Shown here in pieces: positions 30,104 through 40,499 of a DNA stretch of 64,000 nt. The notes below the pieces were generated by a model. That model was not told the origin of the DNA, made no database searches, and saw nothing but the letters and a program-made list of their open reading frames with translations. Source of the stretch: a beta proteobacterium CB (lineage in GTDB: Bacteria > Pseudomonadota > Gammaproteobacteria > Burkholderiales > Burkholderiaceae); the NCBI GenBank assembly GCA_000342265.1, contig CP004348.1, forward strand, positions 744,001 to 808,000, read 5' to 3'. A program made the position numbers and the translations under genes. Within the stretch, counting starts at the first letter, position 1. Every line of letters begins with the position of its first letter.

Positions 30104-30778
30104 GTGGCAAAGAATAAATTTAATAAAAGTTGGTTGCAGGATCACTTAAATGATCCGTACGTGAAGATGGCTCAAAAAGAGGGTTATCGCGCACGAGCCG
30201 TTTATAAGCTAAGTGAAATAGACGAGCAGGACCGACTCATCAAAGCGGGTATGACCATTGTGGATCTCGGGAGTGCTCCTGGGAGCTGGTCTCAGTACGC
30301 CCGTAATCGCCTGACTGAACTGGGCAAAAATAATCCAAATATTGAATCTGGTAAGCCAGATGGAACCATCATTGCGATCGATATTCTGCCGATGGAGGAT
30401 ATTGCGGATGTTTCCTTCATTCAAGGGGACTTTCGTGAGGATGAGGGTTTAAAAGCGCTTGAGGCCCTTTTACCAGCTGATGCAGGCGGCAAAGTCGATC
30501 TCGTGATGTCGGATATGGCGCCTAATCTATCTGGGGTGGGTGTGGCAGATGCTGCTCGTATGGCTTTTCTAGCGGAAATCGCTCTAGATTTTTCAGTCCA
30601 GCACCTCAAACCAGAAGGCGCCTTACTTATTAAGTGTTTTAACGGCAGTGGCTATAGCCAAATCGTAGAATCCTTTAAAAAGGTCTTCAAAACTGTAGCC
30701 TCTCGAAAGCCAAAAGCCTCTAGAGCGAAGTCCTCGGAAATCTTTTTACTTGGCCGAGACCTCAAGCCACCTAAATAA
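30104..30778 (+). CDS. rlmE: 23S rRNA (uridine-2552) 2'-O-methyltransferase
   Basis: A 224-residue FtsJ/RrmJ enzyme that methylates U2552 in the ribosomal A loop at a late step of 50S assembly. It shows [15 protein letters not shown] with catalytic Lys, the SAM motif [14 protein letters not shown], the [13 protein letters not shown] block with catalytic Asp, and [10 protein letters not shown] with catalytic Lys. The start is a GTG at 30104. It precedes ftsH, as in most proteobacteria, but a terminator lies between them here. Confidence 0.95.
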   Translation: MAKNKFNKSWLQDHLNDPYVKMAQKEGYRARAVYKLSEIDEQDRLIKAGMTIVDLGSAPGSWSQYARNRLTELGKNNPNIESGKPDGTIIAIDILPMEDIADVSFIQGDFREDEGLKALEALLPADAGGKVDLVMSDMAPNLSGVGVADAARMAFLAEIALDFSVQHLKPEGALLIKCFNGSGYSQIVESFKKVFKTVASRKPKASRAKSSEIFLLGRDLKPPK

Positions 30779-30803
30779 CCCCCCAAAAGTAGGGGGTTTA
30801 TTA
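30777..30803 (+). terminator. Terminator after rlmE
   Basis: AACCCCC (30777-30783) and GGGGGTT (30792-30798), an 8-base A-rich loop, then TTATT. The stem begins within the rlmE stop codon. Confidence 0.75.
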
Positions 30804-30906
30804 AATAAATTGGCTCTCAGCCCTTGAAAAAGGCTGGTAGTAGAATCAAATACTTAGATATAGCAATCCGCTTTAACTCCCGGATTAATCCGGCAAAGGT
30901 CTCCTT

Positions 30907-32784
30907 TTGAATAGCAATATGTTACAAAAAGTCGGTGTGTGGCTCATTGTGGGTCTGGTGCTCTTTACTGTTTTCAAACAGTTCGATAAGCCAAAGGATC
31001 AGACTCAAGTCACGTATTCTCAATTCATGGACGATGCCAAAGCTGGCAAAGTAAAACGAGTTGATGTCCAAGGTCGCACGCTGCAAGTGACTCCAAACGA
31101 CGGCAATAAATATTCCATCATCTCCCCGGGAGATATTTGGATGGTTGGTGATTTGATGAAGTACGGTGTCCAGGTGACTGGTAAAGCAGATGATGAGCCA
31201 AATATGTTGGTTTCTGCTTTGTACTACCTCGGACCAACTTTGTTGATTATCGGCTTCTGGTTCTTCATGATGCGTCAGATGCAGGGTGGCGGTAAGGGTG
31301 GAGCATTCTCTTTCGGCAAATCCAAAGCGCGCTTGATTGATGAGAACAGCAATACAGTTACTTTTGCCGATGTTGCTGGTTGCGATGAAGCTAAGGAAGA
31401 AGTCTTTGAGATCGTTGACTTCCTAAAGGATCCGCAAAAGTTTCAAAAGCTTGGTGGTCGCATTCCGCATGGTGTATTGCTAGTTGGTCCCCCGGGAACT
31501 GGTAAGACCTTGCTAGCGCGCGCAATCGCAGGCGAAGCAAAAGTTCCCTTCTTCTCCATCTCTGGTTCAGATTTCGTTGAGATGTTTGTGGGTGTTGGTG
31601 CATCACGTGTGCGCGACATGTTTGAGAACGCCAAGAAAAATTCCCCTTGCATTATCTTTATTGATGAGATTGATGCGGTTGGTCGCCATCGTGGCGCTGG
31701 TATGGGTGGCGGTAATGATGAGCGCGAGCAGACTCTTAACCAAATGCTGGTGGAGATGGATGGTTTCGAAAGCAATAGCGGTGTGATCGTTGTTGCTGCA
31801 ACCAACCGCTCCGATGTGTTGGATCGCGCCTTATTGCGTCCGGGTCGTTTCGATCGCCAGGTACACGTTGGCTTGCCAGACATTCGTGGTCGCGAACAGA
31901 TCTTGCAAGTACATATGCGTAAAGTTCCGATTGATCCAGATGTGGATGCGGCCGTATTGGCGCGTGGTACCCCTGGTTTCTCGGGTGCGGATTTGGCAAA
32001 CTTAGTCAATGAGTCGGCACTGTTTGCAGCACGTCGTAATAAGCGTGCCGTAGATATGAAAGACTTTGAAGATGCCAAAGACAAGATCTACATGGGTCCT
32101 GAGCGTAAGTCTGCAGTGATGCGTGAAGAAGAGCGTCGTAATACGGCGTATCACGAGTCCGGTCATGCCGTAGTTGCTAAGGTATTACCCAAAGCAGATC
32201 CAGTACACAAGGTCACCATCATGCCGCGCGGTATGGCTCTAGGTGTGACATGGCAGTTGCCCGAGTTTGATCGTGTGAACTTATACAAAGATCGCATGAT
32301 GGAAGAGTTGGCGATTTTGTTTGGTGGCCGTGCTGCCGAGGAAGTGTTCTTGCACTCCATGAGTACTGGTGCATCCAATGACTTTGAACGTGCCACCAAA
32401 ATGGCGCGCGATATGGTGACGCGTTACGGTATGAGCGATAGCTTAGGTACGATGGTTTATGTCGATACCGAATCTGAAAGCATGTTCGGTCGCACTAGCT
32501 CGAAGACGGTTTCTGAGTTGACCCAACAAAAGGTGGATGCAGAGATCCGTGCATTGGTAGATAGTCAGTACGCCTTGGCAAGATCTATTCTTGAGCAAAA
32601 CCGTGACAAGGTTGAGGCCATGGTTGCTGCTTTACTTGAGTGGGAGACCATTGATGCTGAGCAGATTACCGACATCATGGAAGGTCGTCCGCCACGCGCT
32701 CCTAAGCCACCACCAGCAACTCAGTTTGGTAACTCTGCTGGTACGCCGGGTCCTGCTGCGGGCGCCGCTCCAGCGACTGCTTAA
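30907..32784 (+). CDS. ftsH: ATP-dependent zinc metalloprotease FtsH
   Basis: A 625-residue membrane-anchored AAA+ protease that degrades misfolded membrane proteins and regulators such as LpxC in related bacteria. The N-terminus has two membrane helices (about residues 8-24 and 105-123) around a small periplasmic domain. The AAA module shows Walker [15 protein letters not shown], Walker [12 protein letters not shown] and the [12 protein letters not shown]. The zinc site is HESGHAV. The start is read as a TTG at 30907, because the family begins MNxNM and AAAGG lies eight bases upstream; an ATG at 30919 would trim four residues. A CTTGAAA at 30823-30829 resembles a heat-shock -35 box, but no matching -10 was found. 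Confidence 0.96.
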   Translation: MNSNMLQKVGVWLIVGLVLFTVFKQFDKPKDQTQVTYSQFMDDAKAGKVKRVDVQGRTLQVTPNDGNKYSIISPGDIWMVGDLMKYGVQVTGKADDEPNMLVSALYYLGPTLLIIGFWFFMMRQMQGGGKGGAFSFGKSKARLIDENSNTVTFADVAGCDEAKEEVFEIVDFLKDPQKFQKLGGRIPHGVLLVGPPGTGKTLLARAIAGEAKVPFFSISGSDFVEMFVGVGASRVRDMFENAKKNSPCIIFIDEIDAVGRHRGAGMGGGNDEREQTLNQMLVEMDGFESNSGVIVVAATNRSDVLDRALLRPGRFDRQVHVGLPDIRGREQILQVHMRKVPIDPDVDAAVLARGTPGFSGADLANLVNESALFAARRNKRAVDMKDFEDAKDKIYMGPERKSAVMREEERRNTAYHESGHAVVAKVLPKADPVHKVTIMPRGMALGVTWQLPEFDRVNLYKDRMMEELAILFGGRAAEEVFLHSMSTGASNDFERATKMARDMVTRYGMSDSLGTMVYVDTESESMFGRTSSKTVSELTQQKVDAEIRALVDSQYALARSILEQNRDKVEAMVAALLEWETIDAEQITDIMEGRPPRAPKPPPATQFGNSAGTPGPAAGAAPATA

Positions 32785-32809
32785 TTAGCCCCAAGCTAAT
32801 AGCAAGGTG

Positions 32810-33679
32810 ATGAAGCAAACTCTGCCCGCAACATGGCGTTGCGGGCGTTTTCTTTTTGACTTCAGTAAACGTCAGCGCCCATTAGTCATGGGCATTCTGA
32901 ATGCTACGCCAGACTCTTTCTCGGATGGTGGCAAGTTCAGAACCCCAAGCGATGCCATTGCTCAAGCAGAGCACATGATTGCTAATGGCGTAGACATGAT
33001 TGATATTGGTGGTGAATCCACCCGACCAGGTGCAGAGCCAGTGTCGTTACAAGAAGAGTTAGATCGCGTCTTGCCAGTGATTGAGGCTTTAAGAGATTGT
33101 GGCGTCGCCTTATCGATTGATACTTATAAAGCTGAGACGATGCGACAAGCTCTCCAGGCTGGAGTCGATTGCGTTAATGATATCTGGGCATTACGACAAG
33201 AGGGTGCTCTAGAGTCCGTGGTTGAGAGCGATCAAGCTGATGCAAACAAGCAGTGCGGCATTGTATTGATGCACATGCAACGTGATCCACAGACTATGCA
33301 ATTTGATCCCGAGTATCAAGATGTAATTGCTGAAGTAAAACTGTTTTTGCAAGAGCGTGCCCACTTGCTTGAGAGTCAAGGTGTGGCAAAAAACAGAATT
33401 GCTATCGACCCCGGCTTTGGGTTTGGTAAAAGCTTGGAGCACAACCTCAAAATGCTGGCTGATTTTGATCAATTCTCCCAATTGGGTTATCCAGTGTTGG
33501 CAGGAATGTCTCGTAAATCGATGCTAGGTAAGTTAACCGGTCGTGATACCAATGACCGTGTAGCGCCGAGTATTGCAGCTGCCATTCTGGCTGCTGATCG
33601 GGGCGCCCGTATCACCCGCGTCCACGACGTCCAAGAGACGGTCGACGCCTTAAAGCTCTGGGAAGCGATTCAGGGATGA
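32810..33679 (+). CDS. folP: Dihydropteroate synthase
   Basis: A 289-residue TIM-barrel enzyme that joins para-aminobenzoate to the pterin pyrophosphate in folate synthesis; the target of sulfonamides. It shows MGILNATPDSFSDGG, DIGGESTRPGA, SIDTYKAE, and the DPGFGFGKSLEHN loop. Possible starts are a GTG at 32807, an ATG at 32810, or only the ATG at 32888. The WRCGRF stretch before MGILN matches the usual family N-terminus, so the early start is preferred even though it places a strong terminator hairpin in the coding region. glmM follows after 40 bases. Confidence 0.93.
   Translation: MKQTLPATWRCGRFLFDFSKRQRPLVMGILNATPDSFSDGGKFRTPSDAIAQAEHMIANGVDMIDIGGESTRPGAEPVSLQEELDRVLPVIEALRDCGVALSIDTYKAETMRQALQAGVDCVNDIWALRQEGALESVVESDQADANKQCGIVLMHMQRDPQTMQFDPEYQDVIAEVKLFLQERAHLLESQGVAKNRIAIDPGFGFGKSLEHNLKMLADFDQFSQLGYPVLAGMSRKSMLGKLTGRDTNDRVAPSIAAAILAADRGARITRVHDVQETVDALKLWEAIQG
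32824..32857 (+). terminator. Terminator of ftsH, inside the folP reading frame
   Basis: A perfect 9-bp GC-rich stem, GCCCGCAAC (32824-32832) and GTTGCGGGC (32838-32846), loop ATGGC, then GTTTTCTTTTT. It begins 40 bases after the ftsH stop but lies within the first 17 codons of folP, where it encodes conserved-looking residues (W-R-C-G-R-F). Confidence 0.8.
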
Positions 33680-33684
33680 CTTGT

Positions 33685-33712
33685 TTGGTTAAATACCCAC
33701 AAGTTTTATAAT
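33685..33712 (+). promoter_or_regulatory. Candidate promoter of glmM
   Basis: A perfect -10 box TATAAT (33707-33712) lies 16 bases after TTGGTT (33685-33690). Transcription would be expected to start at about 33719-33720, i.e. at the ATG chosen for glmM. This would give a leaderless or nearly leaderless message, in keeping with the lack of a ribosome site there. Confidence 0.5.
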
Positions 33713-33719
33713 GAAGCCC

Positions 33720-35066
33720 ATGAAAAAACAATACTTTGGCACCGATGGTATCCGCGGTGAAGTGGGGCAATTTCCAATTGTTCCAGAATTCATTACGCGT
33801 CTGGGCTATGCTGCCGGCAAGGTGCTGAGTAGTCAAGCAAGGCCCGGCGAGCGCTGCAAGATTCTGATTGGAAAAGATACACGTGTATCAGGCTATCTGT
33901 TGGAAGCGGCTTTAGAAGCTGGCTTTGCTGCTGCTGGTGTTGATGTCATGTTGTGCGGACCAATGCCTACTCCAGGCGTTGCTTACCTTACCAAAGCCTT
34001 GCGTTTATCTGCAGGTGTGGTGATTTCAGCATCGCACAATCCGTATCAAGACAACGGTATTAAATTCTTCTCTGCCGAAGGCGGTAAGTTGACCGATGAG
34101 TTTGAATTAGCGATTGAGGCTGAGCTAGAAAAACCGATGGGTTGCGTAAGTTCAAAGGAGCTGGGTAAAGCATTTCGTATTGATGATGCAGCGGGTCGTT
34201 ATATTGAATTTTGTAAATCCACTTTTCCTGGTGAACTCAATCTCAAGGGAATGAAGTTGGTTGTCGATTGCGCACATGGTGCTGCGTATCACATTGCGCC
34301 TCATGTCTTTCATGAGCTTGGGGCGGAAGTCATCTCTATTGGTGTTCAGCCTGACGGCCGCAATATTAATGATGGCTTTGGTGCAACTGCGCCAGCAGCT
34401 TTAATTGCTAAAGTGAAAGAAGCTAAAGCAGATCTTGGCATCGCTTTGGATGGTGATGCGGATCGCTTGCAAATGGTCGATGCCTCTGGCAGATTATTTA
34501 ATGGCGATGAGCTTTTGTATGTGCTTGCAAAAGATCGCATCGAGCGCGGCCAAGCCATTGGTGGAGTGGTGGGCACTCTCATGACGAACCTGGCTGTAGA
34601 AAATGCGATTAAAGGCTTGGGTATTGGGTTTGAGCGTGCCAATGTAGGCGATCGTTATGTTTTAGAGTTACTCAAACAAAAAGGCTGGATTATTGGTGGT
34701 GAAGGTTCCGGGCATTTGCTTTGTTTGGATCAGCACACAACTGGTGATGGCACGATTGCCGCATTACAGGTACTAGCAGCGATGAGTCAGGCTAAGAAGA
34801 GTTTGGCTCAGCTTCTGGATTCCGTAAAACTCTTCCCCCAAGTGCTTCTCAATATCAAATTCAAAGCTGGCTATGACTGGAAGTCAGACAACAGCCTTAA
34901 AGCCAAGATCAGCCAAGTGGAGGGCGATCTCAAGGGTACGGGTAGGGTGCTTATCCGCGCTTCTGGTACGGAACCCGTCCTGCGGGTGATGGTAGAGGCT
35001 CAAGATGGGAATGTGGCTATGAGTTCAGCCAAGAGTATTGCGGATCTAGTGCCAACATCTAAGTAA
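33720..35066 (+). CDS. glmM: Phosphoglucosamine mutase
   Basis: A 448-residue alpha-D-phosphohexomutase that converts glucosamine-6-phosphate to glucosamine-1-phosphate for peptidoglycan and LPS precursors. It shows YFGTDGIRG at the start, the phosphoserine loop [11 protein letters not shown] near residue 102, the metal loop [11 protein letters not shown] near residue 243, the sugar-binding GEGSGH, and the phosphate-binding [14 protein letters not shown] at the end. Two ATGs (33711 and 33720) are possible. The second gives the usual M-K-K-Y/Q-YFGTDG start and avoids overlapping the TATAAT box. Confidence 0.95.
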   Translation: MKKQYFGTDGIRGEVGQFPIVPEFITRLGYAAGKVLSSQARPGERCKILIGKDTRVSGYLLEAALEAGFAAAGVDVMLCGPMPTPGVAYLTKALRLSAGVVISASHNPYQDNGIKFFSAEGGKLTDEFELAIEAELEKPMGCVSSKELGKAFRIDDAAGRYIEFCKSTFPGELNLKGMKLVVDCAHGAAYHIAPHVFHELGAEVISIGVQPDGRNINDGFGATAPAALIAKVKEAKADLGIALDGDADRLQMVDASGRLFNGDELLYVLAKDRIERGQAIGGVVGTLMTNLAVENAIKGLGIGFERANVGDRYVLELLKQKGWIIGGEGSGHLLCLDQHTTGDGTIAALQVLAAMSQAKKSLAQLLDSVKLFPQVLLNIKFKAGYDWKSDNSLKAKISQVEGDLKGTGRVLIRASGTEPVLRVMVEAQDGNVAMSSAKSIADLVPTSK

Positions 35067-35099
35067 TTGATTTTATTGGATTAATTTGTATTACAAAGG

Positions 35100-35133
35100 C
35101 TGTCACAAAACAGTCACACTCTAGTCGTATCGT
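35100..35133 (+). promoter_or_regulatory. PhoB box and promoter of the pst operon
   Basis: CTGTCAC (35100-35106), AAAA, CAGTCAC (35111-35117) is a near-perfect PhoB box: two 7-bp direct repeats with a 4-bp A-rich spacer. Ten bases further is TATCGT (35128-35133), a plausible -10 box at the spacing known from E. coli Pho promoters. It lies 60 bases before the pstS ATG and implies induction by phosphate starvation. Confidence 0.85.
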
Positions 35134-35177
35134 TCTTATATCGCAATGTTGCGGTATTTATTTGAGGATCGATCCAC

Positions 35178-36200
35178 ATGAAATCTTTCTTGAAAAAAGC
35201 GTTAGTAATTAGCGCGATTTCAATTGCCCCAGTTGCTTTTGCGGCTGATATGACTGGTGCTGGTGCCACCTTCCCATACCCAATTTATGCAAAGTGGGCT
35301 GAAGCTTACAAGGCAAAAACAGGTTCAAATATGAATTACCAATCCATTGGTTCTTCAGGCGGCATTAAACAGATCAAAGCGAAGACAGTGGACTTTGGAG
35401 CCTCAGATAACCCAGTGAAGTTTGATGATCTAGAAAAAGATGGCCTGGTTCAGTTCCCGGCAATTATTGGTGGCGTTGTCCCCGTTATTAACGTTGAAGG
35501 TGTTAAGCCTTACGAGCTCAAGTTGTCGCCAGATACCTTGTCTGATATTTTTCAAGGTGCAATTACCAACTGGAATGATAAGCGTATTGTGTTGAACAAT
35601 CCAGGCATGAAGATGCCCGACTTACCAATCACCGTAGTTCATCGTGCCGATGGTTCGGGTACCACAGCAATTTTTACAAACTATTTGGCCAAAGTTAGTC
35701 AGAACTGGAAAGACGCAGTTGGCGAAGGTGCAGCGGTTAAGTGGCCAGCAGCCTCATCAGTGGGTGGTAAGGGTAATGAAGGTGTTGCCGCCAACGTTTC
35801 TCGTGTTAAAGGTGCCATTGGTTATGTTGAGTATGCCTATGCCAAGAAAAACAAAATGACTAGCGTTTCTTTAAAGAATAAAGACGGTCAATTTGTACAG
35901 CCAGACGATCTCACTTTTGCAGCAGCAGCTGCTGGTACAGATTGGTCTAAGATTCCTGGTATGGGTACATTTATTACCAACGCTTCTGGTGCTAAATCAT
36001 GGCCAATTACAGGCGCATCTTTCATCTTGATCTACAAGAATCCAGAGAACAAAGCTAATGCTGCTGAAGTCATTAAGTTCTTTGATTTTGCTTTCAAGGA
36101 AGGTAAGAAAATGGCCGAAGAGTTGGACTATGTTCCAATGCCTGACGTCACTACAGATTTCATTCGCAAGAATGTATTCTCTAAAGTGGTTACTAAGTAA
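35178..36200 (+). CDS. pstS: Phosphate ABC transporter substrate-binding protein
   Basis: A 340-residue periplasmic phosphate-binding protein with a Sec signal peptide (cleavage likely after VAFA near residue 22). Phosphate-site motifs are GAGATFPYPIYAKW, SIGSSGGIKQI, FGASDNPV and HRADGSGTTAIFT. It heads the pstSCAB-phoU-phoBR cluster behind a PhoB box. A strong hairpin terminator follows, which would make pstS more abundant than the membrane genes. Confidence 0.97.
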   Translation: MKSFLKKALVISAISIAPVAFAADMTGAGATFPYPIYAKWAEAYKAKTGSNMNYQSIGSSGGIKQIKAKTVDFGASDNPVKFDDLEKDGLVQFPAIIGGVVPVINVEGVKPYELKLSPDTLSDIFQGAITNWNDKRIVLNNPGMKMPDLPITVVHRADGSGTTAIFTNYLAKVSQNWKDAVGEGAAVKWPAASSVGGKGNEGVAANVSRVKGAIGYVEYAYAKKNKMTSVSLKNKDGQFVQPDDLTFAAAAAGTDWSKIPGMGTFITNASGAKSWPITGASFILIYKNPENKANAAEVIKFFDFAFKEGKKMAEELDYVPMPDVTTDFIRKNVFSKVVTK

Positions 36201-36234
36201 GGTTTGGGACTGCTGTCTATTGGTCTCTCATATG

Positions 36235-36269
36235 ACAGCTCCACCGAGGGTGGGGCTGTTTCAATTTTT
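36235..36269 (+). terminator. Hairpin terminator between pstS and pstC
   Basis: ACAGCTCCACC (36235-36245) pairs with GGTGGGGCTGT (36249-36259), 11 bp with one G-T pair and a 3-base loop, then TTCAATTTTT. It is probably partial, since pstCAB have no other evident promoter. Confidence 0.75.
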
Positions 36270-36283
36270 AAATAAGCTCAATC

Positions 36284-37273
36284 ATGATTGAATCAACTCA
36301 GTCGCACTCAGCGCCCACGGCTCAAGCCCTTCGGATTGCTAAGTTGCAACGTATTCAAGATTTTTTATTTCACGGTATTACACAATTTTTTGCTCTATCA
36401 GTGCTGATTGCGCTGGTTGGAATCATCATTTCACTGATCATTAATGCTTGGCCTGCACTTGATAAATTTGGAATCGGATTCTTCTTTACTAAAGAGTGGG
36501 ACATTGTTAACGGTGAATTTGGTGGCCTAATCGCGATCTACGGTACATTGGCGACCTCCTTGATTGCGCTGCTCATTGCCGTGCCTTTGAGCTTTGGTAT
36601 TGCGGTATTTTTAACTGAGTTATGTCCCGGTCCATTGCGTAGACCTCTAGGTACCGCTGTTGAATTGCTTGCAGCCGTTCCTTCTATTATTTATGGCATG
36701 TTTGGTTTATTTATATTTGCACCACTTTTTGGTGAGTATATTCAGCCAGCCTTAGCGGCAACACTGGGTCAAATCCCGGGTTTAGGAATTTTGTTCTCCG
36801 GTGCTTTTAACGGTATTGGTATTCTGTGTGCAGGTCTTATTTTGGCTATGATGATTCTTCCTTTCATTGCCTCAGTTATGCGCGATGTATTTGAAATCGT
36901 TCCACCTGTTCTTAAAGAGTCGGCGTATGGTATCGGCTGCACTACTTGGGAAGTGGTAAAAAATATTGTTCTTCCCTATACCAAGGCTGGCGTAATTGGT
37001 GGCGTCATGCTTGGATTGGGTAGAGCTCTTGGTGAAACAATGGCAGTCACCTTTGTGATTGGTAATGCCCACCGTCTTTCTGCATCTCTCTTTGCCCCAG
37101 GTAACTCAATTGCCTCTACATTAGCTAATGAGTTTGGTGAAGCTGAGCTTGGACCACATTACTCCTCTTTATTTGCGCTTGGTCTTGCACTATTCATGAT
37201 TACATTCATCGTTTTAGCGATTGCTAAGTGGATGTTGATGAATATGGAGAAAAAGCAAGGACTTAAAACATGA
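36284..37273 (+). CDS. pstC: Phosphate ABC transporter permease PstC
   Basis: A 329-residue inner-membrane permease of the high-affinity phosphate transporter. Six or more helices are visible. [20 protein letters not shown] and the EAA-like loop ([20 protein letters not shown] near residue 208) are typical of PstC. The stop overlaps the pstA start by 4 bases. Confidence 0.96.
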   Translation: MIESTQSHSAPTAQALRIAKLQRIQDFLFHGITQFFALSVLIALVGIIISLIINAWPALDKFGIGFFFTKEWDIVNGEFGGLIAIYGTLATSLIALLIAVPLSFGIAVFLTELCPGPLRRPLGTAVELLAAVPSIIYGMFGLFIFAPLFGEYIQPALAATLGQIPGLGILFSGAFNGIGILCAGLILAMMILPFIASVMRDVFEIVPPVLKESAYGIGCTTWEVVKNIVLPYTKAGVIGGVMLGLGRALGETMAVTFVIGNAHRLSASLFAPGNSIASTLANEFGEAELGPHYSSLFALGLALFMITFIVLAIAKWMLMNMEKKQGLKT

Positions 37274-38136
37274 ACGGCCTATCCAATATTAATCCAGCAG
37301 TTTTTGCTAAACGTAAGCGCGCCAACAAGATTGGCCTGGTCCTCTCTACTGGGGCTATGGTGCTTGGTATGGTTTTCCTCCTCTGGATTTTGAGCATCCT
37401 CTTTATTAAGGGATTCTCCTCCATTAATATGGACGTATTCCTGCACAGCACTCCTGCGCCAGGATCTGAGGGTGGTGGTCTTGCTAATGCGATTGTAGGC
37501 AGCTTGATGATTGTGGCTAGCTGTACTTTGATCAGCACCCCAATTGGTGTTTTAGCTGGCTTATACCTGTCTGAATATGGTGATAGAAGCAAGGTTGCGT
37601 CCGTAACGCGCTTTGTTACAGACATCATGCTCTCAGCACCGTCAATTGTTATTGGCTTATTTGTCTATGCAATTGTGGTTGCTCAGGTCCGTCACTTCTC
37701 TGGTTGGGCCGGCACTATCGCCTTAGCCTTAATTGCTATTCCAGTAGTAGTTCGCACAACAGAGAATATGTTGCGTTTAGTTCCGGGTAGTTTACGTGAA
37801 GCTGCTTATGCCTTAGGTACGCCAAAGTGGAAAGTAGCTTTCATGATCACTTTACGTGCTGCCCAAAGTGGTGTGATCACTGGTATTTTATTGGCCTTGG
37901 CTCGAGTCAGCGGTGAAACTGCACCATTGCTTTTTACGGCGCTGAATAATCAATTCTTTACAACCAATATGAACGCACCGATGGCTAACTTGCCTGTGGT
38001 GATCTTCCAGTTTGCGATGAGTCCCTACGATAACTGGGTCGACCTTGCCTGGGCTGCAGCCTTACTAATTACTTTTGCAGTATTAGGGCTCAATATTCTC
38101 GCCCGGGTAGTCTTCCGTGAAAAAGTACAAAGCTAA
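37270..38136 (+). CDS. pstA: Phosphate ABC transporter permease PstA
   Basis: A 288-residue partner permease. It shows [30 protein letters not shown] and the EAA-like loop [19 protein letters not shown] near residue 176. The start overlaps pstC by 4 bases, and the stop overlaps pstB by one base, indicating coupled translation. Confidence 0.96.
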   Translation: MNGLSNINPAVFAKRKRANKIGLVLSTGAMVLGMVFLLWILSILFIKGFSSINMDVFLHSTPAPGSEGGGLANAIVGSLMIVASCTLISTPIGVLAGLYLSEYGDRSKVASVTRFVTDIMLSAPSIVIGLFVYAIVVAQVRHFSGWAGTIALALIAIPVVVRTTENMLRLVPGSLREAAYALGTPKWKVAFMITLRAAQSGVITGILLALARVSGETAPLLFTALNNQFFTTNMNAPMANLPVVIFQFAMSPYDNWVDLAWAAALLITFAVLGLNILARVVFREKVQS

Positions 38137-38984
38137 TGGCCAATATGAAAACAATGTTTGACTTAAATACAATCGATAGTCAAGGAATCAGAATGAACGA
38201 CAACACTAATATCCAAACCGCTAAAGAAGTAAAAAATGCCATTGAGGTACGTAACCTTAATTTTTTCTACGGAGCCTTTCAGGGCCTTAAGAACATCAAT
38301 TTAGATATTGAAGAGGGCAAGGTGACCGCTTTTATTGGTCCATCTGGATGTGGTAAATCTACTCTTCTGAGAACTCTCAATCGTATGTACGATCTATACC
38401 CTGGTCAGCGCGCAGAGGGTGAGATTAATTTCTACGGTCAAAATATTTTAGAGTCTGGTCAGGATCTGAACTTATTGCGCTCACGAATCGGTATGGTTTT
38501 CCAAAAGCCAACCCCATTCCCAATGTCTATTTATGAAAACATTGCATTTGGCGTACGTTTATACGAAAAACTGTCTCGATCTGAGATGGATGAGCGCGTT
38601 GAATGGGCCCTCAATAAGGCGGCCCTTTGGAATGAAGCAAAAGACAAGCTCAATCAAAGTGGACTATCACTGTCTGGTGGTCAACAGCAGCGCTTGTGTA
38701 TTGCTCGTGGTGTAGCTGTAAAGCCATCCGTTATTTTGCTTGATGAACCAACCTCAGCATTGGATCCAATCTCAACTGGCAAGATTGAGGAGTTAATCAA
38801 CGAACTTAAGCATGAGTACACGATTGCGATCGTTACGCACAACATGCAGCAAGCAGCCCGCGTCTCCGATTACACTGCATATATGTACTTGGGAAGTTTG
38901 ATTGAGTATGGCAAGACGGACGAAATCTTTATCAAGCCCAAGCGTAAAGAAACAGAAGATTACATTACCGGCCGTTTTGGTTAA
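38136..38984 (+). CDS. pstB: Phosphate ABC transporter ATP-binding protein PstB
   Basis: A 282-residue ATPase of the phosphate transporter. Walker A is [17 protein letters not shown], the signature is [16 protein letters not shown], and Walker B is [15 protein letters not shown]. The first 30 residues are an extra polar segment; an internal ATG at 38193 (MNDNTNIQ) is a possible alternative start. The start at 38136 overlaps the pstA stop (TAATG). Confidence 0.95.
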   Translation: MANMKTMFDLNTIDSQGIRMNDNTNIQTAKEVKNAIEVRNLNFFYGAFQGLKNINLDIEEGKVTAFIGPSGCGKSTLLRTLNRMYDLYPGQRAEGEINFYGQNILESGQDLNLLRSRIGMVFQKPTPFPMSIYENIAFGVRLYEKLSRSEMDERVEWALNKAALWNEAKDKLNQSGLSLSGGQQQRLCIARGVAVKPSVILLDEPTSALDPISTGKIEELINELKHEYTIAIVTHNMQQAARVSDYTAYMYLGSLIEYGKTDEIFIKPKRKETEDYITGRFG

Positions 38985-38996
38985 TTGGAGAAATAA

Positions 38997-39704
38997 ATGC
39001 CAGATAAACACCTATCATCACAATTTGATGCAGATTTAAATTCCCTCTCTAGTCGTTTGTTAGAAATGGGTGGCTTGGTCGAATCGCAGATTTCAACTGC
39101 TATGCGCGCCTTCACCCAGATGGATATCGATACTTGTAACGTTGTTATCGCTAATGAGAAAACGGTTAATGATCTAGAAATTCAGATTGACTTGGCCTGT
39201 ACCGAATTGATTGCGCGTCGTCAACCAACGGCTCGTGACTTACGTTTGGTGATGGCTGTGTCTAAGGCGATCACCAATTTAGAACGCGCTGGCGATGAGG
39301 CCGAGCGTGTTGCTAAGCGCACTAAGCGTTTAATCGAATCTGGTGCAACCCATAACATCAATGTTGCTGAAATTCGTTTGTCTGGTCAGATGGCTATTTC
39401 ATTATTGCGCCGTAGTTTGGATGCGTTTGCGCGTTTAGATACAAGCGCAGCTGCTGAAGTGGTTCAAGAAGACCGTCAGATTGATGAAGAGTTTAGGGGC
39501 TTTGTGCGTAAGCTGATCTCCTACATGATGGAAGATCCACATACGATTTCAACAGGACTCGATATGCTCACGATTGCTAAAGCGATTGAGCGTATTGGTG
39601 ATCACGCAAAGAATATTGCGGAGTTCGTGATTTATATTGCTAAAGGCTCTGATGTGCGCCATATTCCTCATGAGGATTTGGTTCGCGAGGCTAATAAACC
39701 TTAA
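38997..39704 (+). CDS. phoU: Phosphate signalling protein PhoU
   Basis: A 235-residue all-helical protein with two PhoU repeats, each carrying the metal-binding E/D-xxxD pattern (ITNLERAGDEAERVAKR and AIERIGDHAKNIAEFV). It links the state of the Pst transporter to PhoR and so represses the Pho regulon when phosphate is plentiful. It sits between pstB and phoB. Confidence 0.96.
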   Translation: MPDKHLSSQFDADLNSLSSRLLEMGGLVESQISTAMRAFTQMDIDTCNVVIANEKTVNDLEIQIDLACTELIARRQPTARDLRLVMAVSKAITNLERAGDEAERVAKRTKRLIESGATHNINVAEIRLSGQMAISLLRRSLDAFARLDTSAAAEVVQEDRQIDEEFRGFVRKLISYMMEDPHTISTGLDMLTIAKAIERIGDHAKNIAEFVIYIAKGSDVRHIPHEDLVREANKP

Positions 39705-39725
39705 TCAATCAAGGCAGAATCTCTG

Positions 39726-40439
39726 ATGACTCACCGAATATTGATTGTTGAGGATGAGCCTTCGATTGCTGAGTTAATTGCAATCAATCTGACTCATGCT
39801 GGATATGAGGTTGAAAAAGCATTGCAGACGGATGTAGCCCTCAATATGATGCGCGATCAATTGCCTAGCTTATTAATCTTGGATTGGATGTTGCCAGGTA
39901 AATCAGGCGTTCAATTTGCCAAAGAGTTAAGGGCAAATGAGCGCACCCGATCACTCCCCATTTTGATGTTGACTGCAAAGAGTGAAGAGTCAGATAAGGT
40001 TTTAGGCTTGGATTCTGGGGCTGATGACTATGTGACCAAGCCATTTTCTCCTAAGGAGCTGGTTGCTAGGGTAAAGGCACTTTTGCGCCGCCAAACTCCA
40101 ATCGAGGATACCGGACCGCTTTCGGTTGGACCCCTAAGACTTGACCCTGTCTCCCACCGCATTACAGCCGTTTGGCCAAATCTGGATCCACAGCCTATAT
40201 CTCTGGGCCCAACGGAATACAGATTGCTGCAATTTATGATGGCCAATCCTGAGAGGGTTCATTCAAGGACCAACTTGCTGGATAAAGTTTGGGGCAATGA
40301 GGTTTATATAGAAGAGCGTACCGTGGATGTTCACATCAAGCGCTTGCGGGCTGCTTTAGCGCCTACTGACTGCGACCGCTATATAGAAACAGTCCGTGGA
40401 AGTGGTTATCGCATTACAAAGATGCCAACCCAGACCTAA
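39726..40439 (+). CDS. phoB: Phosphate regulon response regulator PhoB
   Basis: A 237-residue OmpR-class regulator. The receiver domain has the acidic pair (VEDEPS), the phospho-acceptor Asp in LILDWMLPG, Thr in MLTAKSEESD, and Lys in YVTKPFSPKEL. The C-terminal winged helix ends TVDVHIKRLRAAL and VRGSGYRI. It is expected to bind the PhoB boxes seen before pstS, plcP and ppk2. Confidence 0.96.
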   Translation: MTHRILIVEDEPSIAELIAINLTHAGYEVEKALQTDVALNMMRDQLPSLLILDWMLPGKSGVQFAKELRANERTRSLPILMLTAKSEESDKVLGLDSGADDYVTKPFSPKELVARVKALLRRQTPIEDTGPLSVGPLRLDPVSHRITAVWPNLDPQPISLGPTEYRLLQFMMANPERVHSRTNLLDKVWGNEVYIEERTVDVHIKRLRAALAPTDCDRYIETVRGSGYRITKMPTQT

Positions 40440-40499
40440 CTTCACCCTATCTGGCTAAGGTTTTTTAAGTTCTTGGCTCAGATGTTCTAAGATTGCCTA

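Noticed and set aside
30823-30852. Heat-shock (sigma-32) promoter before ftsH
   Set aside because: CTTGAAA fits the -35 box, but no CCCCAT-type -10 element follows at the needed distance.
31443-32084. A 213-residue open frame antisense to ftsH, with other long antisense frames in carA, carB and mmsA
   Set aside because: They mirror conserved codons of strong genes, have no ribosome sites and show composition typical of antisense frames.
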